Positions 16,819-26,028 of a stretch of DNA of 64,000 bases are shown piece by piece. How positions within the stretch are numbered: position 1 is the first letter of the stretch; each line of letters opens with the position of its first letter. This stretch comes from Streptomyces sp. 71268 (lineage in GTDB: Bacteria > Actinomycetota > Actinomycetes > Streptomycetales > Streptomycetaceae), in NCBI RefSeq assembly GCF_029392895.1, contig NZ_CP114200.1, positions 4,247,001 to 4,311,000 of the forward strand, written 5' to 3'. The position numbers and the translations under genes are program-made. The notes under the pieces were generated by a model that saw only the letters and a list, made by a program, of their open reading frames with translations, did not search any database and was not told the DNA's origin.

Positions 16819-18891
16819 TCACCCCTTGGGTTCGAGCCTGGCCAGGGCGCGCAGGGCCTTGGGAGCGAAGCGGGACAGCAGGTGCGCGCCGCGGGCCTCC
16901 GGCGTGACCGGGACCACGGCCTGGTTACGGGCCACGGCGCGCAGGATCGCGTCGGCTACCTTCTCCGGCGGGTAGTTGCGCTTGCCGTACAGACGGGTGC
17001 TGCGGGTGCGGCGGCGCTGTTCTTCCTCGCGGTCCACGCCCACGAAGCGGGTCGTCGTGGTGATGTTGGTGTTCACGATGCCCGGGCAGATGGCGGAGAC
17101 GCCGATGCCCTTGCCGGCCAGTTCGGCTCGCAGGCACTCGCTGAGCATCAGCACGGCGGCCTTGGACGTGGCGTACGCCGGCAGCATGCGGGTGGGTTGG
17201 AAGGCGGCCGCGGAGGCGGTGTTGACGATGTGGCCGCCCTGCCCGCGGTCGGCCATCTGTTTTCCGAAGGTCCGGCAGCCGTGGATGACGCCCCACAGGT
17301 TGACGTCGAGTACCTGCTGCCAGTGCTCGGGGCTGGTGTCCATGAAGGCGCCGGATACACCGATGCCCGCGTTGTTGACCAGCACGTCCACCACGCCGTG
17401 CGTCTCGGCGACCTTGTTGGCCAGCTTCTCCATCGCCAGCCCGTCGGATACGTCGACCTGCTCGCTCCACGCCTCCGGGGCGCCGATGAGCCGGGACATC
17501 TCGGCGGTGCGGGCAGCCCCCTCCGCGTCCCGGTCCACGGCCACCACGCGCGCACCCGCCTCCGCGAACGCGAACGCGGTGGCCCGGCCGATACCGCTGG
17601 CCGCGCCGGTCACCAGCACGAGCTGGCCGCCGAAGCGCGCCGCGTACTGGCTCGCGGCGCGCGGGCTCCTGGCAGGCGTGCCATCCTCCACGTTGGTGAC
17701 GAACTCCGCGATCCATGCGGAGATCTGGTCCGGCCGGGTGCGCGGCGCCCAGTGCTTGGCCACCAGGCTGCGCCGCGTCAACTGGGGCGCCCACTGGTCG
17801 AGTTCGTCGAACACCTGCTCCGACACGAAGATGTCACCGGTGGGATGGATGAGCTGGACCGGAACGTGCGCGTAGGCGTCGGTGCGGGGGCGGCGCAGCC
17901 TGGCGCGCACGTTGTCCCGGTACATCCACACGCCGCGTGCCCCGTCGGTGGGTAGCGACGAGGTCGGGTAGTCGCCGCCGGGTTCGCTGCGGGTGGGCGT
18001 CTTCTCGACCCGGGACAGCAGCGCCGGCCAAGCCTTGGCGAGCGGTCCGCGCCACAGCGCCTCGGGCACGACGGGGGTGTGGAACGCGTAGACGTACCAG
18101 GACTTGACACCCTGGCCGAAGAGCTGGCCGACTCGGCGGGGAGTGGGCCGCGTGGCGCGCTTGTGGAGCCAGATGCCCAGGTGGTCCAGGCAGGGTCCGG
18201 ACATGGTGGTGAAGGAGGCGATACGGCCCTCGGTACGCCCGACGGTGGCGAATTCCCAGCCCTGCACCGAGCCCCAGTCGTGCCCCACCAGGTGCACCGG
18301 CGCGTCCGGGCTGACGGCGTCCGCCACGGCCAGGAAGTCGTCGGTCAGCTTCTCCAGGGTGTAGCCCCCGCGCAGCGGCTTCGGCGCGGTCGACCGACCG
18401 CAGCCGCGCAGGTCGTACAGGACGACGTGGAACCGGTCGGCCAGCCGCTTCGCTACCTCGCTCCACACCTCCTTGCTGTCCGGGAAGCCGTGTACCAGCA
18501 CGACGGTCGGTCGCTCACGGTCGCCCAGTTCGGCGACACACAACTGCACGCCGCCGGTGCTGACCCAGCGCTCGGTCGCCCCGGCCAGCGCTCCCGTCTC
18601 CACCGCGCCCTGCGCACCGGTGCTCGCTGCCACTGCGTTCGCCTCCATTCCGTCGGCCGTCACGGCCTTGTTCGCTGCCCTGTCCCTGTTGGCCGCCTCG
18701 GAACCGCTGGCCTCCGCGGCGCCCCGCGCATCCGCTCCCCGTCCGCCAGCCGTGCCGTCTCCACCCGTGTGAGCCCCGCCCACGTCGCGCACTCCGCCCG
18801 TACAGCCGGCCTCGCCATTCCCGCCAGCCCTGCCGATCCTGCGAGCCCCGTCGGCGCTGTCGATCCCGCCCTCGCGTTCGGGGCCCGTCAC
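16819..18891 (-). CDS. EphD-like fusion: alpha/beta epoxide hydrolase plus SDR oxidoreductase
   Basis: 690 residues. Residues 1-105 are Gly/Ala-rich and probably disordered, so a start near Met82 is possible. Residues ~108-395 form an alpha/beta hydrolase: HGFP at 134, the GHDWG elbow with Asp205 as nucleophile (epoxide hydrolase type rather than serine esterase), Asp353 and His380. Residues ~420-650 form a classical short-chain dehydrogenase: TGAASGIG at 428, NNAG at 506, Ser560, YATSK at 573-577. The same domain order is seen in mycobacterial EphD. Substrate is probably a lipophilic epoxide or alcohol. The M24 peptidase gene ends 46 nt upstream, so they are likely co-transcribed. The GTG start has no clear RBS. 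Confidence 0.88.
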   Translation of the reverse strand: MTGPEREGGIDSADGARRIGRAGGNGEAGCTGGVRDVGGAHTGGDGTAGGRGADARGAAEASGSEAANRDRAANKAVTADGMEANAVAASTGAQGAVETGALAGATERWVSTGGVQLCVAELGDRERPTVVLVHGFPDSKEVWSEVAKRLADRFHVVLYDLRGCGRSTAPKPLRGGYTLEKLTDDFLAVADAVSPDAPVHLVGHDWGSVQGWEFATVGRTEGRIASFTTMSGPCLDHLGIWLHKRATRPTPRRVGQLFGQGVKSWYVYAFHTPVVPEALWRGPLAKAWPALLSRVEKTPTRSEPGGDYPTSSLPTDGARGVWMYRDNVRARLRRPRTDAYAHVPVQLIHPTGDIFVSEQVFDELDQWAPQLTRRSLVAKHWAPRTRPDQISAWIAEFVTNVEDGTPARSPRAASQYAARFGGQLVLVTGAASGIGRATAFAFAEAGARVVAVDRDAEGAARTAEMSRLIGAPEAWSEQVDVSDGLAMEKLANKVAETHGVVDVLVNNAGIGVSGAFMDTSPEHWQQVLDVNLWGVIHGCRTFGKQMADRGQGGHIVNTASAAAFQPTRMLPAYATSKAAVLMLSECLRAELAGKGIGVSAICPGIVNTNITTTTRFVGVDREEEQRRRTRSTRLYGKRNYPPEKVADAILRAVARNQAVVPVTPEARGAHLLSRFAPKALRALARLEPKG

Positions 18892-18937
18892 GCCGGGCGT
18901 CTCGCGGGGCTCGCCCCCGGCCCGCCGTCGCGTGCGC

Positions 18938-19807
18938 TCACGCCGCCTTCTCCTCGGCCCAGCGCCGCACGTGAGGTAGGTCGTCGTCCAGCCAAAAGGC
19001 GCTCTGCTCGCAGTCCTTGGAGTCCGTGACGACGAGTATTTCCTCGAACTTGGCGCCCACGCCGCGGAACCCGAGATGGGGCTCCACGGCCCACAGCCCG
19101 GGCTGCGGGGGGTGGTCGGAGAAGCGGTACGGACTCCACAGCGGCGACCAACCCTCCCGGTGCCCGCGCAGCGCGTCGCTGGCCAGGCCCTTGAGGCTCT
19201 GCGCGCCGAACCCGAAGGCCGTGGGCGCCCAACGACGCTGCTTGACCCGGTCGACCTTGTGCGCGACGACGCCGAAAGGGTAGGCGCGGTGGCGGTTGGT
19301 GTAACCCTGCCGGGCCATCAGCCGCTCCACGTCCTCGTATATCTCGCGCAGCGGGCGCCGCTCCCGTACCTCGCGCAGGATCAACTCGCGGTGTTCCCGC
19401 AGGTCGGCGAGTAGTTTGTCGTGCAGTGGGCTCGGGCCGAGGAAGCCGGAGTAGCCGATGTCCGCCGTGTAGCCGTTCAGTATCGGGGCCATGTCGAGGA
19501 TGAACGGCATCCCCGGCTCCAGCTTCCGGTTGGTGGGGAAGAACTGGAGCGGGAAACGGAAGTCGGTGAAGGCCGTGCGGTCGCCGAACCAGGCGAACGG
19601 CAGATGGAACCAGTCGCGTACGCCGCGCTCGCGCAGCCATTCCCGCTGCATCCGGGCCGCCTCACGCTCGCTCACGCCGGGGCGCAACTGCGCGGCGACG
19701 GCCTCCGCACACGCGTAGGCGAGCCGCTGCACCTCACGGAAACCGCGCAGTTCGGGCGCGCGGCCGGCACGTCGCGTGCTGAGCCGATCGTCCACCGATG
19801 TGGTCAT
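18938..19807 (-). CDS. M24 family metallopeptidase (aminopeptidase P/creatinase fold)
   Basis: 289 residues with the pita-bread fold sequence pattern. FILDMAPILNGYTADIGYSGFLG carries the first metal-ligand Asp residues, HRAYPFGVVAHKVDR a conserved-region His, and LWAVEPHLGFRGVGAKFEEILVVT the C-terminal Glu pair. No signal peptide. Family members cleave N-terminal Xaa-Pro bonds, but many are divergent with other substrates. GGGAGGGG lies 9 nt before the ATG. It is the first gene of a likely two-gene unit with the EphD-like fusion and is divergent from the ABC operon. Confidence 0.85.
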   Translation of the reverse strand: MTTSVDDRLSTRRAGRAPELRGFREVQRLAYACAEAVAAQLRPGVSEREAARMQREWLRERGVRDWFHLPFAWFGDRTAFTDFRFPLQFFPTNRKLEPGMPFILDMAPILNGYTADIGYSGFLGPSPLHDKLLADLREHRELILREVRERRPLREIYEDVERLMARQGYTNRHRAYPFGVVAHKVDRVKQRRWAPTAFGFGAQSLKGLASDALRGHREGWSPLWSPYRFSDHPPQPGLWAVEPHLGFRGVGAKFEEILVVTDSKDCEQSAFWLDDDLPHVRRWAEEKAA

Positions 19808-20214
19808 GGCACCCGTCCCCTCCCTATGTCATGAAGCCCCGTTGCCCCGCTGCGGATTCGGGCCGAGGGCAGGCCCGCAGACGCGGAAGGCCCGGGGGAG
19901 TCCGTCGTCCGGTCCCGCAACTTGACACTGATGAATGTGACAATGACCGCCGGCTACGTCAATAGGTCCGACCGGCCTGTGGAAAACCCTCGGTAACACC
20001 TGGCGCGTCCGGGGAGCACTCTCGTGGGTCGGGGCTGCCCGTACTCCGACCCTTACGTTGAAACCGCTGGTCACGCCGGTTCTGAGCGACGAAGGAGTAC
20101 GCCGGGTGTTCTCCTTGGGGCCTGTACCCCTACGGGTTTCTACGACTCCGGTCGTAGGGCGAAAGGGCCCGTGGAGGGACGCCGGCAGCCAGAAGCGGCA
20201 CTACCTTCGAACTC
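19808..20214. other. Divergent intergenic region with imperfect palindrome
   Basis: 407 nt between the M24 gene and the first ABC ATPase gene; no protein-like frame. TTGACAC (19922-19928) and GTGACAA (19937-19943) form an imperfect inverted repeat (one mismatch) ~115 nt upstream of the peptidase start. The last 15 nt contain the leaderless -10 box of the ABC operon. Confidence 0.5.
20202..20207 (+). promoter_or_regulatory. -10 box of a probable leaderless promoter
   Basis: TACCTT (TANNNT) ends 7 nt before the GTG start of the ABC ATPase gene; no Shine-Dalgarno is present. Confidence 0.45.
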
Positions 20215-21330
20215 GTGACTGTGATCGCTACCCAAGGTCTGAGCAAGCGGTTCCCCCGGGTGACCGCCTTGGACCGGCTCTCCCTCGACATCGCTCCGGG
20301 CGTGACCGGACTCGTGGGCGCCAACGGCGCCGGCAAGTCCACGCTGATCAAGATCCTGCTCGGCCTCGCGCCCGCCAGCGAGGGGAAGGCGGCCGTGCTC
20401 GGTCTCGATGTCGCCAGCGAAGGTGGGGCGATCAGAGAGCGGGTCGGGTACATGCCCGAGCACGACTGTCTGCCGCCGGACGTCTCGGCGACCGAGTTCG
20501 TCGTGCACATGGCGCGCATGTCCGGGCTGCCACCGTCCGCCGCGCGCGAGCGCACGGCGGACACGCTGCGCCACGTCGGTCTGTACGAGGAGCGGTACCG
20601 CCCGATCGGCGGCTACTCGACCGGTATGAAGCAGCGGGTCAAGCTCGCCCAGGCGCTCGTCCACGATCCGCAGCTCGTGCTGCTCGACGAGCCGACCAAC
20701 GGCCTCGACCCGGTCGGCCGGGACGAGATGCTCGGCCTGATCCGCCGTGTGCACACCGACTTCGGCATCTCCGTTCTGGTGACCTCGCACCTGCTCGGCG
20801 AGTTGGAGCGCACCTGCGACCACGTCGTCGTCATCGACGGCGGCAAGTTGTTGCGGTCCTCGTCGACCGACGACTTCACCCAGGCCACGGCATCGCTCGC
20901 GGTGGAGGTCACGGACAGCGACGCGCATCCGGACGGCACGGCCGCGCTGCGTGAGGCGCTTGAGCGCGCGGGGATCGCGGTGGCCACGGCCGAGCGGGAG
21001 GCCGACGGCTCACCGGCGTCGACCAGGGTCCTGTTCGTCGAGGTCACCGGCGACCCGACGTACGACGCGGTGCGCGACGCGGTCGCCGGCCTCGGCCTCG
21101 GTCTGGTGCGGATGGAGCAGCGCAGGCACCGCATAGCGGAGGTGTTCCGCACCGACTCCGCGACGGCCGACCCGCCGCCCGGGGCCAGCTCGCAGTCCCC
21201 CACTTCGCGGCCCGCTGCCAGCGAGCCCGCCCCACGGCCCGCTGCCCCGCGGTCGCCCGCCCACCAGCACCCCGCGCAGCACGACGCCGCGCGCCAGCAC
21301 CAGGAAGGAGGCAGCGGCGATGTCGCCTAA
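20215..21330 (+). CDS. ABC transporter ATP-binding protein (first pair)
   Basis: 371 residues. Walker A GANGAGKSTL (about 36-45), signature YSTGMKQRVKLAQALVHDP, Walker B LVLLDEPTNGLDP and switch His in VTSHLL are intact, as in ABC-2-type systems (DrrA/NatA-like). A ~120-residue C-terminal extension ends in a Ser/Ala/Pro-rich tail. Its stop overlaps the next permease gene by 11 nt, so they are translationally coupled. Substrate and direction (probably export) are not deducible. Confidence 0.9.
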   Translation: MTVIATQGLSKRFPRVTALDRLSLDIAPGVTGLVGANGAGKSTLIKILLGLAPASEGKAAVLGLDVASEGGAIRERVGYMPEHDCLPPDVSATEFVVHMARMSGLPPSAARERTADTLRHVGLYEERYRPIGGYSTGMKQRVKLAQALVHDPQLVLLDEPTNGLDPVGRDEMLGLIRRVHTDFGISVLVTSHLLGELERTCDHVVVIDGGKLLRSSSTDDFTQATASLAVEVTDSDAHPDGTAALREALERAGIAVATAEREADGSPASTRVLFVEVTGDPTYDAVRDAVAGLGLGLVRMEQRRHRIAEVFRTDSATADPPPGASSQSPTSRPAASEPAPRPAAPRSPAHQHPAQHDAARQHQEGGSGDVA

Positions 21331-22258
21331 GACGCAAGCCGGCGATGCGGCCGGCGCGCGGCAGGTCCCGCGCGGCGCGGCGCCGGCCGCCGATGTCATC
21401 CACAACATCGGCTACCGGCACTATGACGGCCCGCGCCTCGGCCGCGCCTACGCCCGCCGCTCGCTCTTCTCACAGAGCCTGCGGGGCGCCTACGGACTCG
21501 GCCGTTCCGCCAAGTCCAAGGTGCTGCCGATGCTGCTGGTCGGCGTGATGTGCCTGCCGGCGGGAATCATCGTGGCGGTCGCCGTGGCGACCAAGACCGA
21601 CGAACTGCCGGTCGAGTACACGCGGTACGCGATCATCCTGCAGGCCGTGATCGGCCTGTTCGTGGCCGCCCAGGCACCACAGTCGGTCTCGCGTGATCTG
21701 CGCTTTAAGACCGTTCCGTTGTACTTCTCGCGGCCGATCGAGACGGCCGACTACGTGGTCGCGAAGTTCGCCGCGATGGCCTCGGCCATCTTCCTGCTCA
21801 CCGCGACACCCGTGCTGATCCTCTATGTGGGGGCGCTGCTCGGAAAGCTCGATTTCGTGGACCAGACGAAGGGGTTCGCACAGGGAATGGTGTCCGTGGC
21901 TCTGCTTTCGCTCCTCTTCGCCGGCATCGGCCTCGTGATCGCCGCACTCACGCCGCGCCGCGGCTTCGGCGTGGCCGCCGTCATCGCCGTGTTGACCATC
22001 TCGTACGGCGCGGTCAGCGTGATGCAGGGCATAGCCAACGAGCAGGGTGAGACGGGCGCGATCGAGTGGATCGGCCTCTTCTCACCCATCACGCTCATCG
22101 ACGGCATCGGCTCCGCCTTCCTCGGCGCGACATCCGCGGCGCCCGGCCAGTTCGGCCCGGACGCGGCCGTTGGCGTGGTGTACCTGCTGGTGTACGCCGT
22201 GCTGGTCGCCGGCGCGTACGGACTGCTGGTGCGTCGCTACCGGAAGGTCGGGCTGTGA
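21320..22258 (+). CDS. ABC-2 type permease (first pair)
   Basis: 312 residues with six likely membrane helices (about 68-92, 106-128, 152-178, 190-214, 218-238, 285-305) and a Pro/Ala-rich N-terminal 30 residues. It contains HYDGPRLGR at the end of the N-terminal cytoplasmic part and SRDLRFKTVPLYFSRPI between helices 2 and 3, as in paired ABC permeases of actinobacteria. It overlaps the ATPase gene by 11 nt and presumably forms a transporter with it. A second pair follows. Confidence 0.86.
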   Translation: MSPKTQAGDAAGARQVPRGAAPAADVIHNIGYRHYDGPRLGRAYARRSLFSQSLRGAYGLGRSAKSKVLPMLLVGVMCLPAGIIVAVAVATKTDELPVEYTRYAIILQAVIGLFVAAQAPQSVSRDLRFKTVPLYFSRPIETADYVVAKFAAMASAIFLLTATPVLILYVGALLGKLDFVDQTKGFAQGMVSVALLSLLFAGIGLVIAALTPRRGFGVAAVIAVLTISYGAVSVMQGIANEQGETGAIEWIGLFSPITLIDGIGSAFLGATSAAPGQFGPDAAVGVVYLLVYAVLVAGAYGLLVRRYRKVGL

Positions 22259-22409
22259 CCGCCCGCGCGCGTACGAGGTGCCCCGTTGATCGGTGTGCGA
22301 CCACAAGCGATCGCCTGGCGGTGCGCCACCCGCGCGGTCACCGTCACCTCTCGGACGCCGCCGTCCGTCCGTCGCCCGCCACCACCCCCCGAAGGAATGG
22401 GCCGCGCCC

Positions 22410-23327
22410 ATGAGCACTCTCATCATCGACAACGTCTCGCGCTGGTTCGGGAACGTCGTCGCCGTCAACGACGTGACGATGACCATCAGCCCGGGTGTGA
22501 CCGGCCTGCTCGGCCCCAACGGCGCCGGCAAGTCCACGCTGATCAACATGATGGGCGGCTTCCTCGCGCCCTCCACCGGCTCCGTCACGCTGGACGGCAC
22601 GCGGATCTGGCGCAACGAGCAGAGCTACCGGCACATCGGCATCGTGCCCGAGCGCGAGTCGATGTACGACTTCCTCACCGGGCAGGAGTTCGTGCTGGCC
22701 AACGCCGAGTTGCACGGGCTCCCCAAGCCGCGCGCCGCCGCACAGCGCGCGCTGGCCACGGTGGAGATGGAGTACGCGGCGGGCCGCAAGATCTCCACGT
22801 ACAGCAAGGGCATGCGGCAGCGCGTGAAGATGGCGTCCGCGCTGGTCCACGACCCGTCCGTGCTGCTGCTCGACGAGCCGTTCAACGGCATGGACCCGCG
22901 CCAGCGAATGCAGCTCATGGACCTGTTGCGACAGATGGGTGCCGAGGGGCGCACCGTGCTGTTCTCCTCGCACATCCTCGAAGAGGTCGAGCAACTGGCC
23001 GCGCACATCGAGGTGATCGTCGCCGGCCGGCACGCCGCGTCGGGCGACTTCCGCAAGATCCGCCGGCTGATGACCGACCGCCCGCACCGCTACCTGGTGC
23101 GCTCCAGCGACGACCGGGCGCTGGCCGCCGCGCTGATCGCGGACGCGTCCACGGCGGGCATCGAGGTGGACACCGAGGAGGGCGCGCTGCGCATCCAGGC
23201 CGTCGACTTCAACCGGTTCACCGAACTGCTGCCGCGCGTCGCCCGCGAGCACGGCATCACGCTCCTCACGGTCTCGCCTTCGGACGAGTCCCTGGAGAGC
23301 GTCTTCTCCTACCTCGTCGCGGCATAA
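22410..23327 (+). CDS. ABC transporter ATP-binding protein (second pair)
   Basis: 305 residues. Walker A GPNGAGKSTL, signature YSKGMRQRVKMASALVHDP, Walker B VLLLDEPFNGMDP and switch SSHIL are intact. It is close in sequence to the ATPase at 20215 (shared SPGVTGLxGxNGAGKSTLI and KGMxQRVKxAxALVHDP), so the two pairs look like an ancient duplication. GAAGGA lies 13 nt upstream; the start MSTLIIDNVSRWFG is the natural beginning of the domain. It follows the first permease after 151 nt. Confidence 0.9.
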   Translation: MSTLIIDNVSRWFGNVVAVNDVTMTISPGVTGLLGPNGAGKSTLINMMGGFLAPSTGSVTLDGTRIWRNEQSYRHIGIVPERESMYDFLTGQEFVLANAELHGLPKPRAAAQRALATVEMEYAAGRKISTYSKGMRQRVKMASALVHDPSVLLLDEPFNGMDPRQRMQLMDLLRQMGAEGRTVLFSSHILEEVEQLAAHIEVIVAGRHAASGDFRKIRRLMTDRPHRYLVRSSDDRALAAALIADASTAGIEVDTEEGALRIQAVDFNRFTELLPRVAREHGITLLTVSPSDESLESVFSYLVAA

Positions 23328-23344
23328 CGCAAGGAGCCCCAGCG

Positions 23345-24064
23345 ATGTACAACCCCACGGTCGCCCGGCTCACCTACCGGGCGCTGCTCGGCCGCCGCCG
23401 CGCGCTGATCCTCTTCTCGCTGCCCGCGCTGTTGGTCGTGATCTCGATCGCGATCCGGCTGATGACGGGGGCCGACGACGCCACCGCCGACGCGATCCTG
23501 GGCGGCTTCGCGCTGTCCGTGATGGTCCCGCTCATCGGCGTCATCGCGGGCACCGGCGCCATCGGCCCGGAGATCGACGACGGTTCGGTGGTGTACTTGC
23601 TGGCCAAGCCGGTGAAGCGGCCAACGATCATCGTCACCAAGCTGTTCGTCGCGGTCGGCGTCACGATGGCCTTCTCCGCCATACCCACCCTGATCGCCGG
23701 CCTGATCCTGAACGGCAACAGTCAGGGCATAGCCGGCGCGTACACCTCGGCCGCCGCCATGGCCTCCATCGCCTACAGCGCCATCTTCCTGCTGCTCGGC
23801 ACCGTCACCCGGCACGCGGTCGTCGCCGGCCTGGTGTACGCGCTGGTGTGGGAGTCCGTGTTCGGCACGTACGTCACCGGGGCGCGCCAACTCAGCGTCC
23901 AGCAGTGGTCCCTGGCCGCCGCCGAGAAGATCGGTCAGGGCGGCGTGATCACCTCGGACGTGGGCCTTCCGGTGGCCGTCGTGTTGCTCGTCGGCGTGAC
24001 GGTGGTCGCCACCTGGTACGCGGGCCAGAAGCTGCGCGGTCTCACGCTGGCCGGCGAGGAGTGA
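23345..24064 (+). CDS. ABC-2 type permease (second pair)
   Basis: 239 residues with six membrane helices, N-terminus MYNPTVARLTYRALLGRRR. The loop EIDDGSVVYLLAKPVKRPTI between helices 2 and 3 resembles the SRPI loop of the first permease. AAGGAG lies 7 nt upstream of the ATG, only 17 nt after the ATPase stop, so they form an operon. Four genes in a row (ATPase-permease-ATPase-permease) probably make one or two exporters of unknown substrate. Confidence 0.86.
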   Translation: MYNPTVARLTYRALLGRRRALILFSLPALLVVISIAIRLMTGADDATADAILGGFALSVMVPLIGVIAGTGAIGPEIDDGSVVYLLAKPVKRPTIIVTKLFVAVGVTMAFSAIPTLIAGLILNGNSQGIAGAYTSAAAMASIAYSAIFLLLGTVTRHAVVAGLVYALVWESVFGTYVTGARQLSVQQWSLAAAEKIGQGGVITSDVGLPVAVVLLVGVTVVATWYAGQKLRGLTLAGEE

Positions 24065-24477
24065 CGACGCCACCGGCACCCGTCCGGCGGTTGGCAGCCG
24101 CTGGGTGGGGCCGGGCGGTGAGGCAATGTGGCGTGCGGGGCGGTGACGTTGGCCCTGGCGCCGGCCGACCGCTGGCCAGGATTGGCCGGGCTGGTCGTAT
24201 TCGCGGGGTGGGAACGTCTTCGCCGTGCGGCCAACCCGCCTCCCGCCGCCTGGAGATGACCCGCTGACACGGACGGCAGCGGCCCGTGGGGAGGGGCTGG
24301 AACCGGCCGTCGCGTGGGGGCTAACCCTGCGGGCACCGTGCGGTCACCGGTCCGACACCTACAGGTGACCGTCAGCTCAACGGCACGTGTACAAGCCAAA
24401 GGTTGAACAGTTTTTGACCGTTGGCATGGGGGTTGCCATGGGGGGCGTTGTCAGAGGTGGCGAGTAGCGTCTGTGGC
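24065..24477. other. Intergenic stretch after the ABC operon
   Basis: 413 nt with no protein-like frame and no clear terminator. The distal part is less GC-rich (24385-24420) and precedes the leaderless -10 box at 24465. Confidence 0.55.
24465..24470 (+). promoter_or_regulatory. -10 box of a probable leaderless promoter
   Basis: TAGCGT (TANNNT) ends 7 nt before the ATG at 24478. No RBS is present. The same hexamer at the same spacing precedes the VOC gene at 50200. Confidence 0.5.
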
Positions 24478-24966
24478 ATGGGGTACTCGGGTTGGATCAT
24501 CGTCGCCAAGGGCGATGACACGCTAGCGAAGGAGCCCGCCGTCGCCGCCCACGGGAGCGCGGTCTTGGCGGAGTACGTCCGGGGGGACTGGCGCGAACTG
24601 TGGCTGAATGACCGTTGGGGGTTACGGCCGAGCCTGTCGGTGGCAGAGCTGGTCGCGACGACGGGCGCCCCGGCCATGGCGATCTACGTGATGGACGAGG
24701 ACTGCGCGGTGGCGTACGGGGCGACGCCGTCGGGCCGGCGCTGGGAGGGGGTGTTCTCCGAGGAGGCGGCCACGGCCTACGAGGCGATGCCGCCCGGCTA
24801 CCACCGCGGCCAGGCCGTTGCCGACGCCCTGTCCTGGGCCGAGGAGGCCGGCCTGACCTGCTGTCCACCCGAACCCGTGGAGACGGCCCTGCGCGACGGC
24901 TGGTACTCGGACCTGCTGGAGCGATTCGGCCTGCCGGAAGGCGTGGAGATACACCGGGCGCAATGA
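24478..24966 (+). CDS. Hypothetical protein, likely cytosolic
   Basis: 162 residues, family not recognised. Acidic and Trp-rich (GWIIVAKGDD, GDWRELWLNDRWGLRPSL, WYSDLLERFGLPEGVEIHRAQ), without signal peptide or membrane segments. Codon bias supports a real gene. Met at 24478 was chosen over upstream starts because TAGCGT sits 7 nt before it and the upstream residues are not protein-like. It stands alone, convergent with the XRE-cupin gene. Confidence 0.72.
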   Translation: MGYSGWIIVAKGDDTLAKEPAVAAHGSAVLAEYVRGDWRELWLNDRWGLRPSLSVAELVATTGAPAMAIYVMDEDCAVAYGATPSGRRWEGVFSEEAATAYEAMPPGYHRGQAVADALSWAEEAGLTCCPPEPVETALRDGWYSDLLERFGLPEGVEIHRAQ

Positions 24967-25246
24967 GCGAGGCAGCGCCCGGCGGCGGCCCGGGCGCCGG
25001 GTCCGACCGGTACTCGTCCCGCGCTGCTCGTGAAGCGCACGTTGAACGCGGTCTGCTGGCGCCTGGAACCGTACGTGGCGGGCCGCGCTCCCCGCGCCGG
25101 GTGCCGTAACGCGGCTACCGAAGAACATGCGACGGCGAGTCGGCATCGAAGCGGCCAGTACGGCGCGGTCGGGGCGCAGTGGCCGGGCAGGGCAGTCGGG
25201 CCAGTGCGGCGGCCCGGAGCGGCCGGGCGGCACGGGCCACGGGAGG

Positions 25247-25819
25247 TCAGGGCAGGTGCGGGTGGGCGGTCTGCGCCGCCTCCCGGTCGTCGCTGACCAG
25301 CAGCAGTACGGCGGCGCGCTCGGTGCTCGTGGAGCGGACCTTGTGCGGCGTGGTGGCCTTGAAGTAGACGGAGTCGCCCGGTTCGAGGGGGACGGTCATC
25401 GAGGGGAAGATCAGTTCGGCGCTGCCGGCGTGGACGAAGACGAACTCCTCGCCCGGATGGTCCCGGAACGGCGCCGGCCCGGCGTCGTGCGGCGGGTAGA
25501 GCATGAACGGTGTCATCCGCTTGTCACCGGCCTCCAGGGCTATCCCCTCGTACCGGCTGCCGGGTTCCCCGTCGGAGGAGAGCACCTGGCGCTCGCCGGC
25601 CCGCGTGACGGTGATCTCGGAGGTGTCCGTCGCGTCGGCGAACAGGTTGCCCAGCGGGACGTGCAGGGCCTTGGCGAGCGACACGCTGACGGCGATGGAC
25701 GGAGTGCTGTAGCCGCGCTCGACCTTGGACAGGTAGCTCTTCGTGACCCCGGTGCGCTCGGCGAGCGCCTCCAGGGTCAGCAGGCGCTCCTTACGTAGCT
25801 GCCGTACCCGATTGATCAC
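25247..25819 (-). CDS. XRE-cupin transcriptional repressor
   Basis: 190 residues. An N-terminal XRE HTH (RVRQLRKERLLTLEALAERTGVTKSYLSKVERGYSTPSI, about 3-45) is followed by a C-terminal cupin_2 barrel containing HPGEEFVFVHAGSAELI and LEPGDSVYFKATTPHKVRS. Such proteins sense a small metabolite of the pathway they control. It is divergent from the aldolase/DapA-family operon, and two GGACA..TGTCC palindromes in the shared region are candidate operators. The GTG start is supported by GGGGAGAA 4 nt upstream; the longer open frame is the shadow of the promoter region. Confidence 0.9.
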   Translation of the reverse strand: MINRVRQLRKERLLTLEALAERTGVTKSYLSKVERGYSTPSIAVSVSLAKALHVPLGNLFADATDTSEITVTRAGERQVLSSDGEPGSRYEGIALEAGDKRMTPFMLYPPHDAGPAPFRDHPGEEFVFVHAGSAELIFPSMTVPLEPGDSVYFKATTPHKVRSTSTERAAVLLLVSDDREAAQTAHPHLP

Positions 25820-25864
25820 TGACTTCTCCCCTTCACGCCACCCCGCGCGGGCTGGGATCGGCCG

Positions 25865-25889
25865 GGCGGGACACCAAGTATGTCCCGCC
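25865..25889. promoter_or_regulatory. 25-nt inverted repeat upstream of the XRE-cupin gene
   Basis: GGCGGGACA (25865-25873), 7-nt spacer, TGTCCCGCC (25881-25889): perfect 9-bp arms, 45 nt before the repressor start. The GGACA/TGTCC core is shared with the palindrome at 26036-26052, suggesting autoregulation. Confidence 0.6.
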
Positions 25890-26028
25890 GGCCCCGCGCC
25901 GGCCCGGCCCCGGTCGGCCCCGTCCGCCGGTGGCGCCGGCTGACGGACAGCTCGGTCGGCGGCGAGCCCGCGGCGCGCGGCCCCCCGGCGGGTGACCGCG
26001 TGACATCGGAGCACCTGGCGCGGAACCC

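Noticed and set aside
16553..16822. Repetitive SPVTSHQ protein on the minus strand
   Set aside because: Pure translation of the heptamer array; the flanks are not coding and the array length is not a multiple of three.
16830..16850. tRNA T-loop like GGTTCGAGCC
   Set aside because: The sequence lies in the coding end of the SDR fusion and has no matching acceptor or anticodon stems.
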